A stretch of DNA of 64,000 nt, from positions 1-64,000 of the forward strand of contig JAHBVX010000018.1 of the NCBI GenBank assembly GCA_019637295.1, in the 5' to 3' direction. How positions within the stretch are numbered: position 1 is the first letter of the stretch; every line of letters starts with the position of its first letter. The notes beneath the pieces are model-generated. The model was not told the origin of the DNA. It made no database searches and saw only the letters and a list, made by a program, of their open reading frames with translations. The position numbers and the translations under genes are program-made. Shown piece by piece: positions 34,800-44,825 of the stretch. The stretch is from Polyangiaceae bacterium. Its GTDB lineage: Bacteria; Myxococcota_A; Polyangia; Polyangiales; Polyangiaceae.

Positions 34800-36074
34800 A
34801 TGCGCAAACGAACCCTGGTCGCGCTAGTCGCTCTCGCTTCGGCGATGGCGCTCGGTATCCTGGTGTACCGGTACCGGAGCTCCGGTCCCGCCGCCGTGGC
34901 CCCCGCCGAGCCACCCGCGGTGCAGGCGCTCACGTTGCCGAACGGACTGGCGGTGGAGTTGGTGGCGGCGGAGTGTGGTGACTCGGTGGCGCTGGCGGTC
35001 GCCTTCGGGGTGGGCACGGATCACGATCCACCGGGTCAGTCTGGAATGGTTCGCATTCTGGAGCGCGCTCTGGCCGCCTCCGTGGGAGGCGTGGCGACCG
35101 CCCAGTTCGAGAGCGGCTCGGCTCACTCACTCTACTCGGCGGTGGTGCCTCGGGACCAGGTGGACGCAGAGCTCGTGCGCATCGCCACCCGGCTCACCCG
35201 GCTGGAGCTGACCGAAGCGCAGTTCGCGGCGGCGCGCGCTGCGGTGCTTGCGGGTATCGAGCAGCGCAGCGGCGGGGATCCCGAGCTGACCGCCCTCACC
35301 TACGCCGCCGAGTCGATCCAGCCCTCTCCCGGCGGCGGTCGGCGGGGTGGCGTCGCCAGCGAGGTGGAGGGCATCGATCGCGACGCTGCGGTGGCCTTCT
35401 GGGCGGCGCACTTCAAGCCGCGCAACGCGCGCCTGGTGGTGCTGGGCAACGTGGACCGCGCCGCGGCGACCACCAGCATCGAGCAGGCGCTCACGCCCAT
35501 CGAGGCGGGTAAGCCACCGTCGCCCCGGCCGCCGGGAGAGTCGCGAGTGATCGGCACGCTGGTGATGGGCGAGACCCCCAGCGCGGTGGCCATGGCGGTT
35601 CCCGCGCCGCCGCCCGAGGACGAGCGGTTCTCGACCTTCCTCCTGCTCGCGGCGCGACTCTCGAGCGCGGCTCCCGGCGGCGGTTGGACCGCTCGCTACG
35701 ATCCCGTGCGCCTGCCCGAGACCCTGTTCGTCACGGGTCCGGTGGGGCCGGCCGAGGGCGCCGAGCCAGCAGCCGCGAGGATTCGCGCCGACGCGCTGCG
35801 CAAGCTCCAGTCACCGCTGGCGGCTGCGGATCGGGCGGCAGCGCGCGAGCGGTTCGGCGGCTTCGTCGGACTCGGAGAGCTACAGCCGAGAGAGTGCGCT
35901 GGAGATCCCAGGCAGCTGGCCATTGCCCGCGCGCGCCGCGGCCAACTCGAGCTGACGAAGCTGAAGCTGGCCGAGTCCCTTGACGCCACCACGCAAGACG
36001 CGTTCGCAGCAGGCACCAGCTTCTTCGACGCCAGCCGCACCACTACGGTGATCGCGGGCGGCGCCATCCGCTAG
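34800..36074 (+). CDS. M16-family peptidase homologue lacking the zinc motif
   Basis: 424 residues. One N-terminal membrane anchor (LVALVALASAMALGILVY). Residues 40-235 follow the M16 pattern: LPNGLAVELVA, VAFGVGTDHDPPGQSGMVRIL, LTEAQFAAARAAVLAGI, AAVAFWAAHFKPRNARLVVLG. At the place of the HxxEH zinc motif (usually HFLEH) the sequence is VRILER, so both His and the Glu pattern are lost and the protein should be inactive, like the non-catalytic subunits of M16 pairs. No active partner is adjacent. It converges on the giant repeat gene with a 4-bp stop overlap. Confidence 0.75.
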   Translation: MRKRTLVALVALASAMALGILVYRYRSSGPAAVAPAEPPAVQALTLPNGLAVELVAAECGDSVALAVAFGVGTDHDPPGQSGMVRILERALAASVGGVATAQFESGSAHSLYSAVVPRDQVDAELVRIATRLTRLELTEAQFAAARAAVLAGIEQRSGGDPELTALTYAAESIQPSPGGGRRGGVASEVEGIDRDAAVAFWAAHFKPRNARLVVLGNVDRAAATTSIEQALTPIEAGKPPSPRPPGESRVIGTLVMGETPSAVAMAVPAPPPEDERFSTFLLLAARLSSAAPGGGWTARYDPVRLPETLFVTGPVGPAEGAEPAAARIRADALRKLQSPLAAADRAAARERFGGFVGLGELQPRECAGDPRQLAIARARRGQLELTKLKLAESLDATTQDAFAAGTSFFDASRTTTVIAGGAIR

Positions 36075-39000
36075 ACGCGGTCCCTGCGCGAGATTCGCCG
36101 GCCGCCCAGGACCAGCAGCGCCAGCAGCGCGAGGAAGAGGCCGCCGCGGCTCGGCTTCGGCACCGTGAGGCAGCCGCAGCCCCCGTCGTCGCCGGTCGCT
36201 CCGCCAGCTTTGGGCGCGGCCTCTACCACCACCGAGAGCACGTTGCCGTAGGCCAAGCCCGCCTCGTTGGAGGCGATGGCGCACACGTAGTAGGTACCTG
36301 GGGCCGGCGCGGCGACGGACTCGAAGAACGACACCGGGGACCGACCATCCCCCAGGGCTTGTCCGTCCGCCACCGGCAGGCGAGTGCCGAAGGTGTCGTT
36401 ACAAGTGCCCGGGCTGGTCACGTCGTAACGGAACCAGGCGGTGGTCTCCGAGCCGCGGGGGTCGGCGCTGCCGCTCAGAGTGAGCGAGCCGTCTGCCTCG
36501 CGATCCGCCGCCACGGTCTGGACCACCGGGGGCGCGGCCTCGGTGGTGAAGGTTTGCACCTGTCCGAAGGCAGCGCCGCCGAGGTTGCTCGCCGCTGCGC
36601 AGAAGTAGTAGGTCGCGCTGGGTTCGAGGGCGGTCAGCAGCTCGGTGAACGCCATCGCCGCTGTCCCCGCTCCCAGGGCAATCCCGCCGACCGCCGGCAC
36701 GCGTTGGCCGAAGGCATCGCTGCAGGTCCCCGGGTTGGTCTGCCCGACGCGGAACCAGCCCTCGGCGTCGAGGCCGTTCGGGTTGGCCGTGCCCGCGGCC
36801 AACGCCTGGGTCGCCTCGATGCCGGTCGCCGGCTCGGTCGTCACGGTGGGCGGAGTGGTGCCGGGCGAGAAGGACACCACGTTGCCGAAGGCGATCCCCT
36901 CCGCGTTCTCGGCGATCGCACAGTAGTAGTAGACCTGCGTCGTGAGACCCGCGATGGCCTCGGAGAAGGGGACCGACGTGGTGCCGGCGCCCAGGGGCAC
37001 GTCCCCGGTGGCGGGAACCCGCACGCCGAAGCTGTCGTCGCACGCGCCCGGATCCGTGGCGCTGTAGCGGAACCAGCCGCCGGTGTCGGCGCCGTTCGCC
37101 ACCGCCGTACCGTTCAGCGTGGCGGAGCTGACGGTCACGTCGCTGGGAGCATCCGTGGTGACGCTGGGCGCCAGGGCCGAGGTGGTGAAGCTCAATACAT
37201 CCCCGAACCCGGTGCCTACCGCGCTGGAGGCGATCGCACAGTAGTAGTAGACGGTCCCCGGCTGGAGCCCGGTGATCGCCTCGCCGTAGGCCACCGGAGT
37301 GGAGCCAGCGCCGAGCGCGGTGCCGCCCGTCGCGGGAGTGCGGGTGCCGAAGGTGTCGTCGCAGGCGCCCGGATCCGTGCTGCTGTAGCGGAACCAACCG
37401 GTGGTGGCGGTGAGGTTCGGGTTGGCGGTGCCCTGGAGCGTGCCGCCGGTGTTGGTGACCGCAGTGGCCGCCTCGGTGACCACCACGGGTGGCTCTGGCG
37501 TCTCCGGCGTGGTGAAGGAGAGCACCGCACCGAAGGCCGTGCCGACTACGTTCTGCGCGATCGCGCAGTAGTAGTAGGTGCCGCCCGGCACCAGACCCGA
37601 TGCCATCTCGGCGAAGGGAACCGGAGCAGTGCCGTCGCCCAGGGCCGTGCCCCCGGTAGCGGGCACCCGGGTACCGAAGCTGTCGTTGCACGCACCAGGG
37701 CTGGTGGAGGCGATGCGGAACCATCCGGTGCTCGCACCAGCACTGGGGTTGGCCGTGCCTTCGAGGGTGGCCGCCGTGTTGGTCACCCCGGTAGCGGCCT
37801 CGGTGGTGACCACCGGCACGCTCGGCGTGGTGAACGACATCACGTCACCTACGCCGAGACCCTGAGCGTTCTGGGCGATGGCGCAGTAGTAGTACGTGGT
37901 GCCCTGGGCGAGGCCGGTGAGCGCCTGGTCGAAGGGGACCGCGCTGGAGCCGGCGCCCAGGGGCGTGCCGCCGCTCGCGGGCGCCCGGATACCGAAGCTG
38001 TCGTTGCAGGTCCCCGGGCTCGAGGTGGCGTAGCGGAACCAGCCGCTGGCGGTGGCGAGGTTGGGGTTGCCGGAGCCCTGGAGCGTGGCACCGGTGCTGG
38101 TGATCTGGGTGGCCGCGAGCGTGACCACTGCCGGCGCAGCCACCGTATCGAAGGAGAGCACCGCGCCGAAGCTGGTACCCCCGGAGCTGGAGGCGATGGC
38201 GCAATAGTAGTAGGTCGTGCCGGGTGTGAGGCCGGAGATGTCCTGGGAGTAGGCCACCGCCGAGGCGCCCGACCCGAGCGCTGCGCCGCCGCTCGTGGGA
38301 GCGCGGGTACCGAACGTGTCGTTGCAGGTGCCGGGGCTGGTCGTCGCGTAGCGGAACCAGCCCGTGGTGGTCGCGCCGCTCGGGTTGGCCGAGCCGTTCA
38401 GGGTGGCGGTGCTGGGCGTGACCAGAGTGGCCGGCGCCGTCACCACCACGGGCGGGCCGAGCGTGGTGAAGGAGAGTACCGCACCGAAGCTGGTGCCCAC
38501 CGCGTTCGACGCGATCGCGCAGTAGTAATACGTGGTGTTCTGCGTGAGGCCCGTCACCGGCTGGGAGTAGCCGGTCAAGGTAGAGCCGGAACCCAGCGCG
38601 CTGCCACCGCTGGTCGGAGCGCGGGTGCCGAAGGTGTCGTTGCAGGTGCCGGGGTTGGTCGTCGCGTAGCGGAACCACCCGGTGGTGGCGGAACCGTTCG
38701 GATTGGCGGCGCCCTCCAGCGTGGCGGACGTACCCGCGACGGCGCTGGCAGCCTCGGTGGTCACCGAGGGGGCCGCCGGAGTGGTGAAGGAGAGCACCGC
38801 GCCGAAGCCGGTACCCGTCGCGTTCGAAGCGAGCGCGCAGTAGTAATACGTGGCGCCCGCGGTGAGGCCGGTGAGCGCCTGGGAATAGGCTACCGCGGCG
38901 GAGCCGGAGCCGAGGGCGGTGCCCCCGGCGGCGGGCGCCCGGGTACCGAAGGTGTCGTTGCAGGTCCCCGGGTTGGTGGTCGCGTAGCGGAACCACCCGG

Positions 39001-42000
39001 TCGACGCCGTCCCGCTCGGGTTCGCCGAGCCGTTCAGGGTCGCTCCGTTGCTCGAGACGACGGTCGCCGGTTGCGTCACCACCACGGGCGCTGCCGGGGT
39101 GGTGAAGGAGAGCACCGCGCCGAAGCTGGTGCCCACCGCGTTCGAAGCGATCGCGCAGTAGTAGTACGTGGTTCCCGCGGTGAGGGAGGTGAGCGGCTCG
39201 GAGTACGGAACTGCGCTGGAGCCGGCGCCGAGCGCGGTGCCGCCCCCAGCGGGCACCCGGATCCCGAAGGTGTCGTTGCAGGCGCCGGGACTGGTCGTCG
39301 CGTACCGGAACCAGCCGGTGGCGTCGGACAGCCGAGGATTCGCCGAGCCGTTCAGGGTCGCGCCGCTGCTGGAGACACCGGTCGCCGCCAGGGTCGTCAC
39401 CGTGGGTGCGGCGGGAGTGGTGAACGACAGAACGGCGCCGAAGCGAACCCCCAGCGCGTTGGAGGCGACGGCGCAATAGTAGTAAGTCGCGCCGGCAGAC
39501 AACCCGGTGACCGTCTGGGAGTAGTCCACTGGAGCCGAACCGGCGCCGAGCGCGGCTCCGCCGCTCGAGGGCGCGCGAGTCCCGAAGGTGTCGTTGCAGG
39601 TGCCTGGACTGGTGGTGGCGTACCGGAACCAGCCCGTGGTGGCGGAGAGGTTGGGATTGGCCGAGCCATTGAGCGTGGCACCCGTGCTGGACACCGCGGT
39701 GGCCGGCTGCGTGACGACCGTGGGCGCACCGGTGGTGGTGAACGAGAGCACGGCACCGTAGCCGAGACCCGCGGCGCTGGAGGCGATCGCGCAGTAGTAG
39801 TAGGTGGTGGACGACGCCAGGCCCGAGAGCGTCTGCGCATAAGCAACCGCCACCGAGCCAGCCCCGAGCGCGGTGCCGCCAGTCGCGGGAGCCCGGGTGC
39901 CAAAGGTGTCGTTGCAGGTGCCCGGGTTGGTCGCCGAGTATCGGAACCAGCCGGTCGAGGCCGTGCCGTTGGGGTTCCCGGAGCCGTTCAGAGTGGCGCC
40001 GGTGCTGGACACGGCGGTGGCCGGCTGGGTAGTGACCGACGGCGCCGCGGTGTTGAACGACAGAACGGCGCCGAAGCCGACGCCGACCGAGTTCTCGGCG
40101 ATGGCACAGAAGTAGTAGGTCACGCCGGTGGTCAGGCCGCTGACGGTAGTGGCGTAGGCAACGGGCGTGCTGCCGCTGCCCAGGGCCGTGCCCCCAGTGA
40201 CCGGGGCCCGAGTCCCGAAGGTGTCGTTGCACGTGCCCGGGTTGGCCGTCGAGTACCGGAACCAGCCGGTGGTGGCGGAGCTGTGAGGATTGGCCGAACC
40301 ATTGAGCGTCGCCGACGTCCCCGAGACATCGGTCACGGACACGGTGGTCACCACCGGCTGGCTGGCAGGCGTGGTGAACGACAAGACCTGTCCAAAGCCC
40401 GTACCGATGGCGCTGGAGGCAATGGCGCAGAAGTAATACGTGGTGCCGGGTGTGAGCCCGGTGATCGGTTGAGAGTGACCGACCGCGATGTTGCCAGAGC
40501 CCAGGGCGGTGCCGCCGCTGGCGGGCGCGCGGATGCCGAAGCTGTCGTTGCAGGTGCCCGGGCTGGTCGTGGAGTAGCGGAACCAACCCGTGCTGGCGAA
40601 GCCGTGAGGATTGGTGGAGCCGTTGAGGGTGGCGGTGAACGCGGTCACCGGCGTCGCCGCCAGCGTGCTCACGGTGGGCGGACTGGTGGTCGTGAAGGAG
40701 AGTACCGCGCCGAAGGCCGTCCCCACCGAGTTCTGCGTGATGGCGCAGAAGTAGTAGAGGGTGCCAGGAGCGAGCCCGGTGATGCCCTGTGAGAAGGCGA
40801 CGCTGCTGGTGCCCGAGCCCAGGGCCGAGCCGCCGCTGGCCGGCGCGCGAGTGCCGAAGCTGTCGTTGCAGGTGCCGGGGCTGGTGGTCGCATAGCGGAA
40901 CCAGCCGGTGGTCGCTGCGCCCCCCGGGTTGCTGGAGCCGTTGAGCTGCGCCGTCGTCGGCGTCAGAGACGAGGCCGCGGTGGTCACGGCGGTGGGCGCT
41001 GCCTGCGCCGTGGTGAAGGAGAGCGGAGTCCCGAAGGAGGTCCCGTAGGCGTTGCTGGCGATCGCGCAGAAGTAGTACGTCGTGTTGGGCAGGAGCCCGC
41101 TGGCCGTGAATGCGTAGGGTGCCGCGGAGGTGCCCGCGCCGAGAGCGCTGCCGCCGCTGGTGGGCAGTCGGGTGCCGAACGTGTCGTTGCAGGTGACGGG
41201 GTTGGTCGTCGCGTAGCGGTACCAGCCGGTGCTGGTGGCGCCGTTCGGGTTGGCGGAGCCGTTCAAGACGGCCGACGTCGCCAGCACGTTGCTGGCCGGT
41301 TGGGTGGTCACCGTGGGCGCCGCGAGCGTCGTGAAAGACAGCACCTGACCGAAGGACAGACCCTCCGCGCTCGAGGCGATCGCGCAGAAGTAGTACGTGG
41401 TGCCGGGCGAGAGGCCGGTGACCGAGCGGGGAAAGGACACGGGCGAGTTGCCGGCCCCGAGACTCGTGCCGCCGGTGACGGGAGCACGGGAGCCAAACGT
41501 GTCGTCGCAGGTGCCGGGGCTGGTGGTCGCGTAGCGATACCAGCCGGTGGTCGCCGCTCCGTGCGGGTTACCCGTACCGTTCAGGGTCGCGGAGGTGTTG
41601 GCCACCGCCGTGGCTGCCAGGGTGACCACCGTGGGCGGCAGCGGCGTGGTGAACTGCTGCACGGCTCCGAAGGCCGTGCCCACCGCGTTCTGCGTGATGG
41701 CGCAGAAGAAGTAGAGCGTGCCCGGCGTGAGCCCGGTGATGCCCTGGGAGAAGGCGGCGGAGCTGGTGCCCGAGCCCAGGGCCGAGCCGCCGCTGGCCGG
41801 CGCGCGAGTGCCGAAGCTGTCGTTGCAGGTGCCGGGGCTCGCCGTCGCGTAGCGGAACCACCCCGTGGTGGCCGAGCCCCCGGGGTTGCCCGAGCCGTTG
41901 AGCTGCGCCGTGGTCCCGGTGAGCAGCGTAGCCGCGCTGGTCACCGCCGTGGGCGCCGCCGCCGCCGTGGTGAACGAGAGCGGCGCGCCGAAGGACGTCC

Positions 42001-44581
42001 CGTAGCTGTTGCTGGCGATCGCGCAGAAGTAGTACGTGGTGTTGGGCAGGAGCCCGCTGGCGGTGAACGCGTAGGCCGTCGCCGAAGTGCCTGCGCCCAA
42101 GGCGCTGCCTCCGCTGGTGGGCAGTCGGGTGCCGAACGTGTCGTTGCAGGTGCCCGGGTTGGTGGTGGCGTAGCGGTACCAGCCGGTGCTGGTGGCGCCG
42201 TTCGGGTTGGCCGAGCCGTTCAAGACGGCCGACGTCGCCAGCACGGTGGTCGCCGGTTGGGTGGTCACCGTGGGCGCCGCCAGCGTCGTGAAAGACAGCA
42301 CCTGGCCGAAGGACAGTCCCTCCGCGCTCGAGGCGATCGCGCAGAAGTAGTACGTGGTGCCCGGCGACAGCCCGGTGATGTTCTGGAAGTACGCGACCGG
42401 ACTGCTGCCACCACCGACGTTGGTGCCGCCCGAGACGGGAGCGCGAGAGCCGAAGCTGTCGTCGCAGGTGCCGGGGCTGGTCGTCGCGTAGCGGAACCAC
42501 CCGGTGGTCGTCGCGCCGTGCGGGTTGGCCGTGCCGTTCAACCGTGCGCCGACGTTGGTGACGAGGGTGGCCGCCGTGGTGGTCACCGTGGGCGGCAGCG
42601 GCGTGGTGAACTGCTGTACGGCTCCGAAGGCCGTGCCCACCGCGTTCTGCGTGATGGCGCAGAAGTAGTAGAGCGTGCCCGACGCGAGCCCGGTGATGCC
42701 CTGAGAGAACGCGACGCTGCTGGTCCCCGAGCCCAGGGCCGAGCCGCCGCTGGCCGGCGCGCGAGTGCCGAAGCTGTCGTTGCAGGTGCCGGGGCTGGTG
42801 GTCGCGTAGCGGAACCAGCCCGTGGTGGCCGAGCCCCCGGGGTTGCCCGAGCCGTTGAGCTGCGCCGTGCTCCCGGTGAGCAGCGTGGCCGCGCTGGTCA
42901 CCGCCGTGGGCGCCGCCGCCGCCGTGGTGAACGAGAGCGGCGCGCCGAAGGACGTCCCGTAGGCGTTGCTGGCGATCGCGCAGAAGTAGTACGTGGTGTT
43001 GGGCAGGAGCCCGCTGGCGGTGAACGCGTAGGCCGTCGCCGAAGTGCCTGCGCCCAAGGCGCTGCCGCCGCTGGTGGGCAGTCGGGTGCCGAACGTGTCG
43101 TTGCACGTGCCCGGGTTGGTGGTGGCGTAGCGGTACCAGCCGGTGCTGGTGGCGCCGTTCGGGTTGGCCGTGCCGTTCAAGACGGCGGAGGTCGCCAGCA
43201 CGGTGGTCGCGGGCTGGGTGGTCACCGTGGGCGCCGCCAGCGTCGTGAAGGACAGCACCTGGCCGAAGGACAGTCCCTCCGCGCTCGAGGCGATCGCGCA
43301 GAAGTAGTACGTGGTGCCCGCCGACAGCCCGGTGATGCTCTGGAAGTACGCGACCGGACTGCCGCCGCCACCGACGTTCGTGCCGCCGCTGACGGGCGCG
43401 CGCGAGCCGAAGGTGTCGTTGCAGGTGCCCGGGGCGGTAGCGCTGTAGCGAAACCACCCCGTGGTCGTCGCGCCGTTCGGGTTGGCCGTGCCGTTCAACC
43501 GTGCGCCCACGTTGGTGACGAGGGTGGCCGCCGTGGTGGTCACCGTGGGCGGCAGCGGCGTCGTGAACTGCTGCACGGCTCCGAAGCCCGTGCCCGCCGA
43601 GTTCTGCGCGATGGCGCAGTAGTAGTAGGTGGTGCCAGGTGACAGACCGGTGACGCCCACCGAGAACGGGACGCTGGTGTTGCCGGCGCCGAGGGCCGTG
43701 CCGCCGCTGGCGGGAGCACGAGCGCCGAAGCTATCGTTGCAGCTGCCGGGGCTGGCCGTCGCATAGCGGAACCACCCCGTGGTGGCCGCGCCCCCGGGGT
43801 TGCCCGAGCCGTTGAGCTGCGCCGTGGTCCCGGTCAGCAGGGTGGCGGCGCTGGTGGCGACTGAAGGCACCGCCGGCAGCACGGTGAAGGAGTCCAGCGC
43901 GCCATAGGAGGTGCCGTGGGCGTTGCTCGCGATCGCGCAATAGTAGTAGGTGGCGCCGGGGGTGAGGCCGGAGATCCCCTGCGTGTAGGCCACCACGCTG
44001 GTACCCGACCCCAGCGCAGAGCCACCGCTGACGGGCGCCCGGGTGCCGAAGGTGTCGTTGCAGGTGCCCGGGCTGGTGGTGGAGTAGCGGAACCAGCCGG
44101 TGGTCGATGCCGCCACCGGATTGGCTGAGCCGCCGAGGGTGGCGGCGGTGCTGGTGATGCCGCTGGCCCCGGTGGTGGCCGCCACGGGCGCCCCCGGGAT
44201 GGTGAACGACAGGACGTTGCCAAACGCCGTGCCCGAGGCGTTCGAGACGATGGCGCAGAAGTAGTAGGTGACCCCCGAAGTCAGACCGGTGGTGGTGATG
44301 GCGTACGGGACCGCTACCGCCCCGGAGCCCAGATCCGTACCGCCGGCGCTCGGCACGCGGGTGCCGAAGGAGTCGTTGCAGGTGCCTGGACTCGTGGTGC
44401 TGTAGCGATACCACCCGGTGCTGGCCTCCCCGGCGGGGGTGCCAGTGCCGTTCAGCACGGCCGAGCTGGTGGTCAGCGAGGTAGCCGGCGACGTGGTGGC
44501 CGAAGGCGGCGCCGCGAGCGCGCGCAGCGGGGCACCGACCAGAATCAAGAAGACTGCGATCCGCAGAATGGCGATGTGCAC
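36071..44581 (-). CDS. Giant Fn3-like repeat surface protein with MYXO-CTERM-like end
   Basis: 2836 residues from GTG 44581. A signal peptide (IAVFLILVGAPLRALA) is followed by 26 repeats of about 105 residues. Each reads roughly V.T.AAT.V..T.ATLNG..NP.G..TTGWFRY.T..PGTCNDTFGTR, then APASGG.ALG.G, a GLTPGTTYYYCAIASN segment and G..FG.VLSFTT. They are fibronectin-III-like modules, each with two conserved Cys (GTCND, YYCAI) likely to pair. Repeats 3-11 form three near-identical triplets; the last four are most diverged. The C-terminus GCGCLTVPKPSRGG, then a hydrophobic segment and RRISRR, resembles the MYXO-CTERM sorting signal, so surface display is inferred. A stalk or adhesion role is plausible. 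Confidence 0.9.
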   Translation of the reverse strand: MHIAILRIAVFLILVGAPLRALAAPPSATTSPATSLTTSSAVLNGTGTPAGEASTGWYRYSTTSPGTCNDSFGTRVPSAGGTDLGSGAVAVPYAITTTGLTSGVTYYFCAIVSNASGTAFGNVLSFTIPGAPVAATTGASGITSTAATLGGSANPVAASTTGWFRYSTTSPGTCNDTFGTRAPVSGGSALGSGTSVVAYTQGISGLTPGATYYYCAIASNAHGTSYGALDSFTVLPAVPSVATSAATLLTGTTAQLNGSGNPGGAATTGWFRYATASPGSCNDSFGARAPASGGTALGAGNTSVPFSVGVTGLSPGTTYYYCAIAQNSAGTGFGAVQQFTTPLPPTVTTTAATLVTNVGARLNGTANPNGATTTGWFRYSATAPGTCNDTFGSRAPVSGGTNVGGGGSPVAYFQSITGLSAGTTYYFCAIASSAEGLSFGQVLSFTTLAAPTVTTQPATTVLATSAVLNGTANPNGATSTGWYRYATTNPGTCNDTFGTRLPTSGGSALGAGTSATAYAFTASGLLPNTTYYFCAIASNAYGTSFGAPLSFTTAAAAPTAVTSAATLLTGSTAQLNGSGNPGGSATTGWFRYATTSPGTCNDSFGTRAPASGGSALGSGTSSVAFSQGITGLASGTLYYFCAITQNAVGTAFGAVQQFTTPLPPTVTTTAATLVTNVGARLNGTANPHGATTTGWFRYATTSPGTCDDSFGSRAPVSGGTNVGGGSSPVAYFQNITGLSPGTTYYFCAIASSAEGLSFGQVLSFTTLAAPTVTTQPATTVLATSAVLNGSANPNGATSTGWYRYATTNPGTCNDTFGTRLPTSGGSALGAGTSATAYAFTASGLLPNTTYYFCAIASNSYGTSFGAPLSFTTAAAAPTAVTSAATLLTGTTAQLNGSGNPGGSATTGWFRYATASPGTCNDSFGTRAPASGGSALGSGTSSAAFSQGITGLTPGTLYFFCAITQNAVGTAFGAVQQFTTPLPPTVVTLAATAVANTSATLNGTGNPHGAATTGWYRYATTSPGTCDDTFGSRAPVTGGTSLGAGNSPVSFPRSVTGLSPGTTYYFCAIASSAEGLSFGQVLSFTTLAAPTVTTQPASNVLATSAVLNGSANPNGATSTGWYRYATTNPVTCNDTFGTRLPTSGGSALGAGTSAAPYAFTASGLLPNTTYYFCAIASNAYGTSFGTPLSFTTAQAAPTAVTTAASSLTPTTAQLNGSSNPGGAATTGWFRYATTSPGTCNDSFGTRAPASGGSALGSGTSSVAFSQGITGLAPGTLYYFCAITQNSVGTAFGAVLSFTTTSPPTVSTLAATPVTAFTATLNGSTNPHGFASTGWFRYSTTSPGTCNDSFGIRAPASGGTALGSGNIAVGHSQPITGLTPGTTYYFCAIASSAIGTGFGQVLSFTTPASQPVVTTVSVTDVSGTSATLNGSANPHSSATTGWFRYSTANPGTCNDTFGTRAPVTGGTALGSGSTPVAYATTVSGLTTGVTYYFCAIAENSVGVGFGAVLSFNTAAPSVTTQPATAVSSTGATLNGSGNPNGTASTGWFRYSATNPGTCNDTFGTRAPATGGTALGAGSVAVAYAQTLSGLASSTTYYYCAIASSAAGLGYGAVLSFTTTGAPTVVTQPATAVSSTGATLNGSANPNLSATTGWFRYATTSPGTCNDTFGTRAPSSGGAALGAGSAPVDYSQTVTGLSAGATYYYCAVASNALGVRFGAVLSFTTPAAPTVTTLAATGVSSSGATLNGSANPRLSDATGWFRYATTSPGACNDTFGIRVPAGGGTALGAGSSAVPYSEPLTSLTAGTTYYYCAIASNAVGTSFGAVLSFTTPAAPVVVTQPATVVSSNGATLNGSANPSGTASTGWFRYATTNPGTCNDTFGTRAPAAGGTALGSGSAAVAYSQALTGLTAGATYYYCALASNATGTGFGAVLSFTTPAAPSVTTEAASAVAGTSATLEGAANPNGSATTGWFRYATTNPGTCNDTFGTRAPTSGGSALGSGSTLTGYSQPVTGLTQNTTYYYCAIASNAVGTSFGAVLSFTTLGPPVVVTAPATLVTPSTATLNGSANPSGATTTGWFRYATTSPGTCNDTFGTRAPTSGGAALGSGASAVAYSQDISGLTPGTTYYYCAIASSSGGTSFGAVLSFDTVAAPAVVTLAATQITSTGATLQGSGNPNLATASGWFRYATSSPGTCNDSFGIRAPASGGTPLGAGSSAVPFDQALTGLAQGTTYYYCAIAQNAQGLGVGDVMSFTTPSVPVVTTEAATGVTNTAATLEGTANPSAGASTGWFRIASTSPGACNDSFGTRVPATGGTALGDGTAPVPFAEMASGLVPGGTYYYCAIAQNVVGTAFGAVLSFTTPETPEPPVVVTEAATAVTNTGGTLQGTANPNLTATTGWFRYSSTDPGACDDTFGTRTPATGGTALGAGSTPVAYGEAITGLQPGTVYYYCAIASSAVGTGFGDVLSFTTSALAPSVTTDAPSDVTVSSATLNGTAVANGADTGGWFRYSATDPGACDDSFGVRVPATGDVPLGAGTTSVPFSEAIAGLTTQVYYYCAIAENAEGIAFGNVVSFSPGTTPPTVTTEPATGIEATQALAAGTANPNGLDAEGWFRVGQTNPGTCSDAFGQRVPAVGGIALGAGTAAMAFTELLTALEPSATYYFCAAASNLGGAAFGQVQTFTTEAAPPVVQTVAADREADGSLTLSGSADPRGSETTAWFRYDVTSPGTCNDTFGTRLPVADGQALGDGRSPVSFFESVAAPAPGTYYVCAIASNEAGLAYGNVLSVVVEAAPKAGGATGDDGGCGCLTVPKPSRGGLFLALLALLVLGGRRISRRDRV
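41010..43880. repeat. 957-bp higher-order tandem repeat, three copies
   Basis: Within the giant gene, the same landmark (GTGGTGAACTGCTG-type text) occurs at about 41646, 42603 and 43560, a constant 957-bp step (319 residues, three Fn3-like units). The copies are far more alike than neighbouring single repeats, which points to recent unequal recombination. This block is also a likely place for assembly error. Confidence 0.9.
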
Positions 44582-44825
44582 GCGATACCCCGAGGTTCCG
44601 ATTCTAGCGCAGCCCGGGACCCCATAGAGGGACTATCGGACTCGGGATGCGCCTCGCACTTCATGGCCGCGGGGCCCGGCCGCCGGGTCGCCCTGGGCCC
44701 CGAGAGGGACCTGACCGTCACGCACTACGCCCCCACTCGTGGGGATCTGCCCTGGTTGATGTCGATTCGAGTCCGAGCGCGGCACCGTCGATGCCAAGGC
44801 CCCGCAGCCCCCCCTCCGAACCCGG

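Noticed and set aside
36359-40792. 1477-residue open frame on the plus strand
   Set aside because: It is the antisense shadow of the giant repeat gene; its Gly/Arg/Val-rich repetitive text mirrors the codon pattern of the minus-strand protein.
41300-43642. 780-residue open frame on the plus strand
   Set aside because: Antisense shadow of the same gene.
36071-44581. CRISPR-like or other repeat-spacer array
   Set aside because: The repeats are coding, about 315 bp long and without spacers; no Cas genes are near.
44582-44825. Search for a gene or RNA in the 244-bp gap
   Set aside because: No frame with a ribosome site or natural composition, and no clear hairpin or promoter pair seen.
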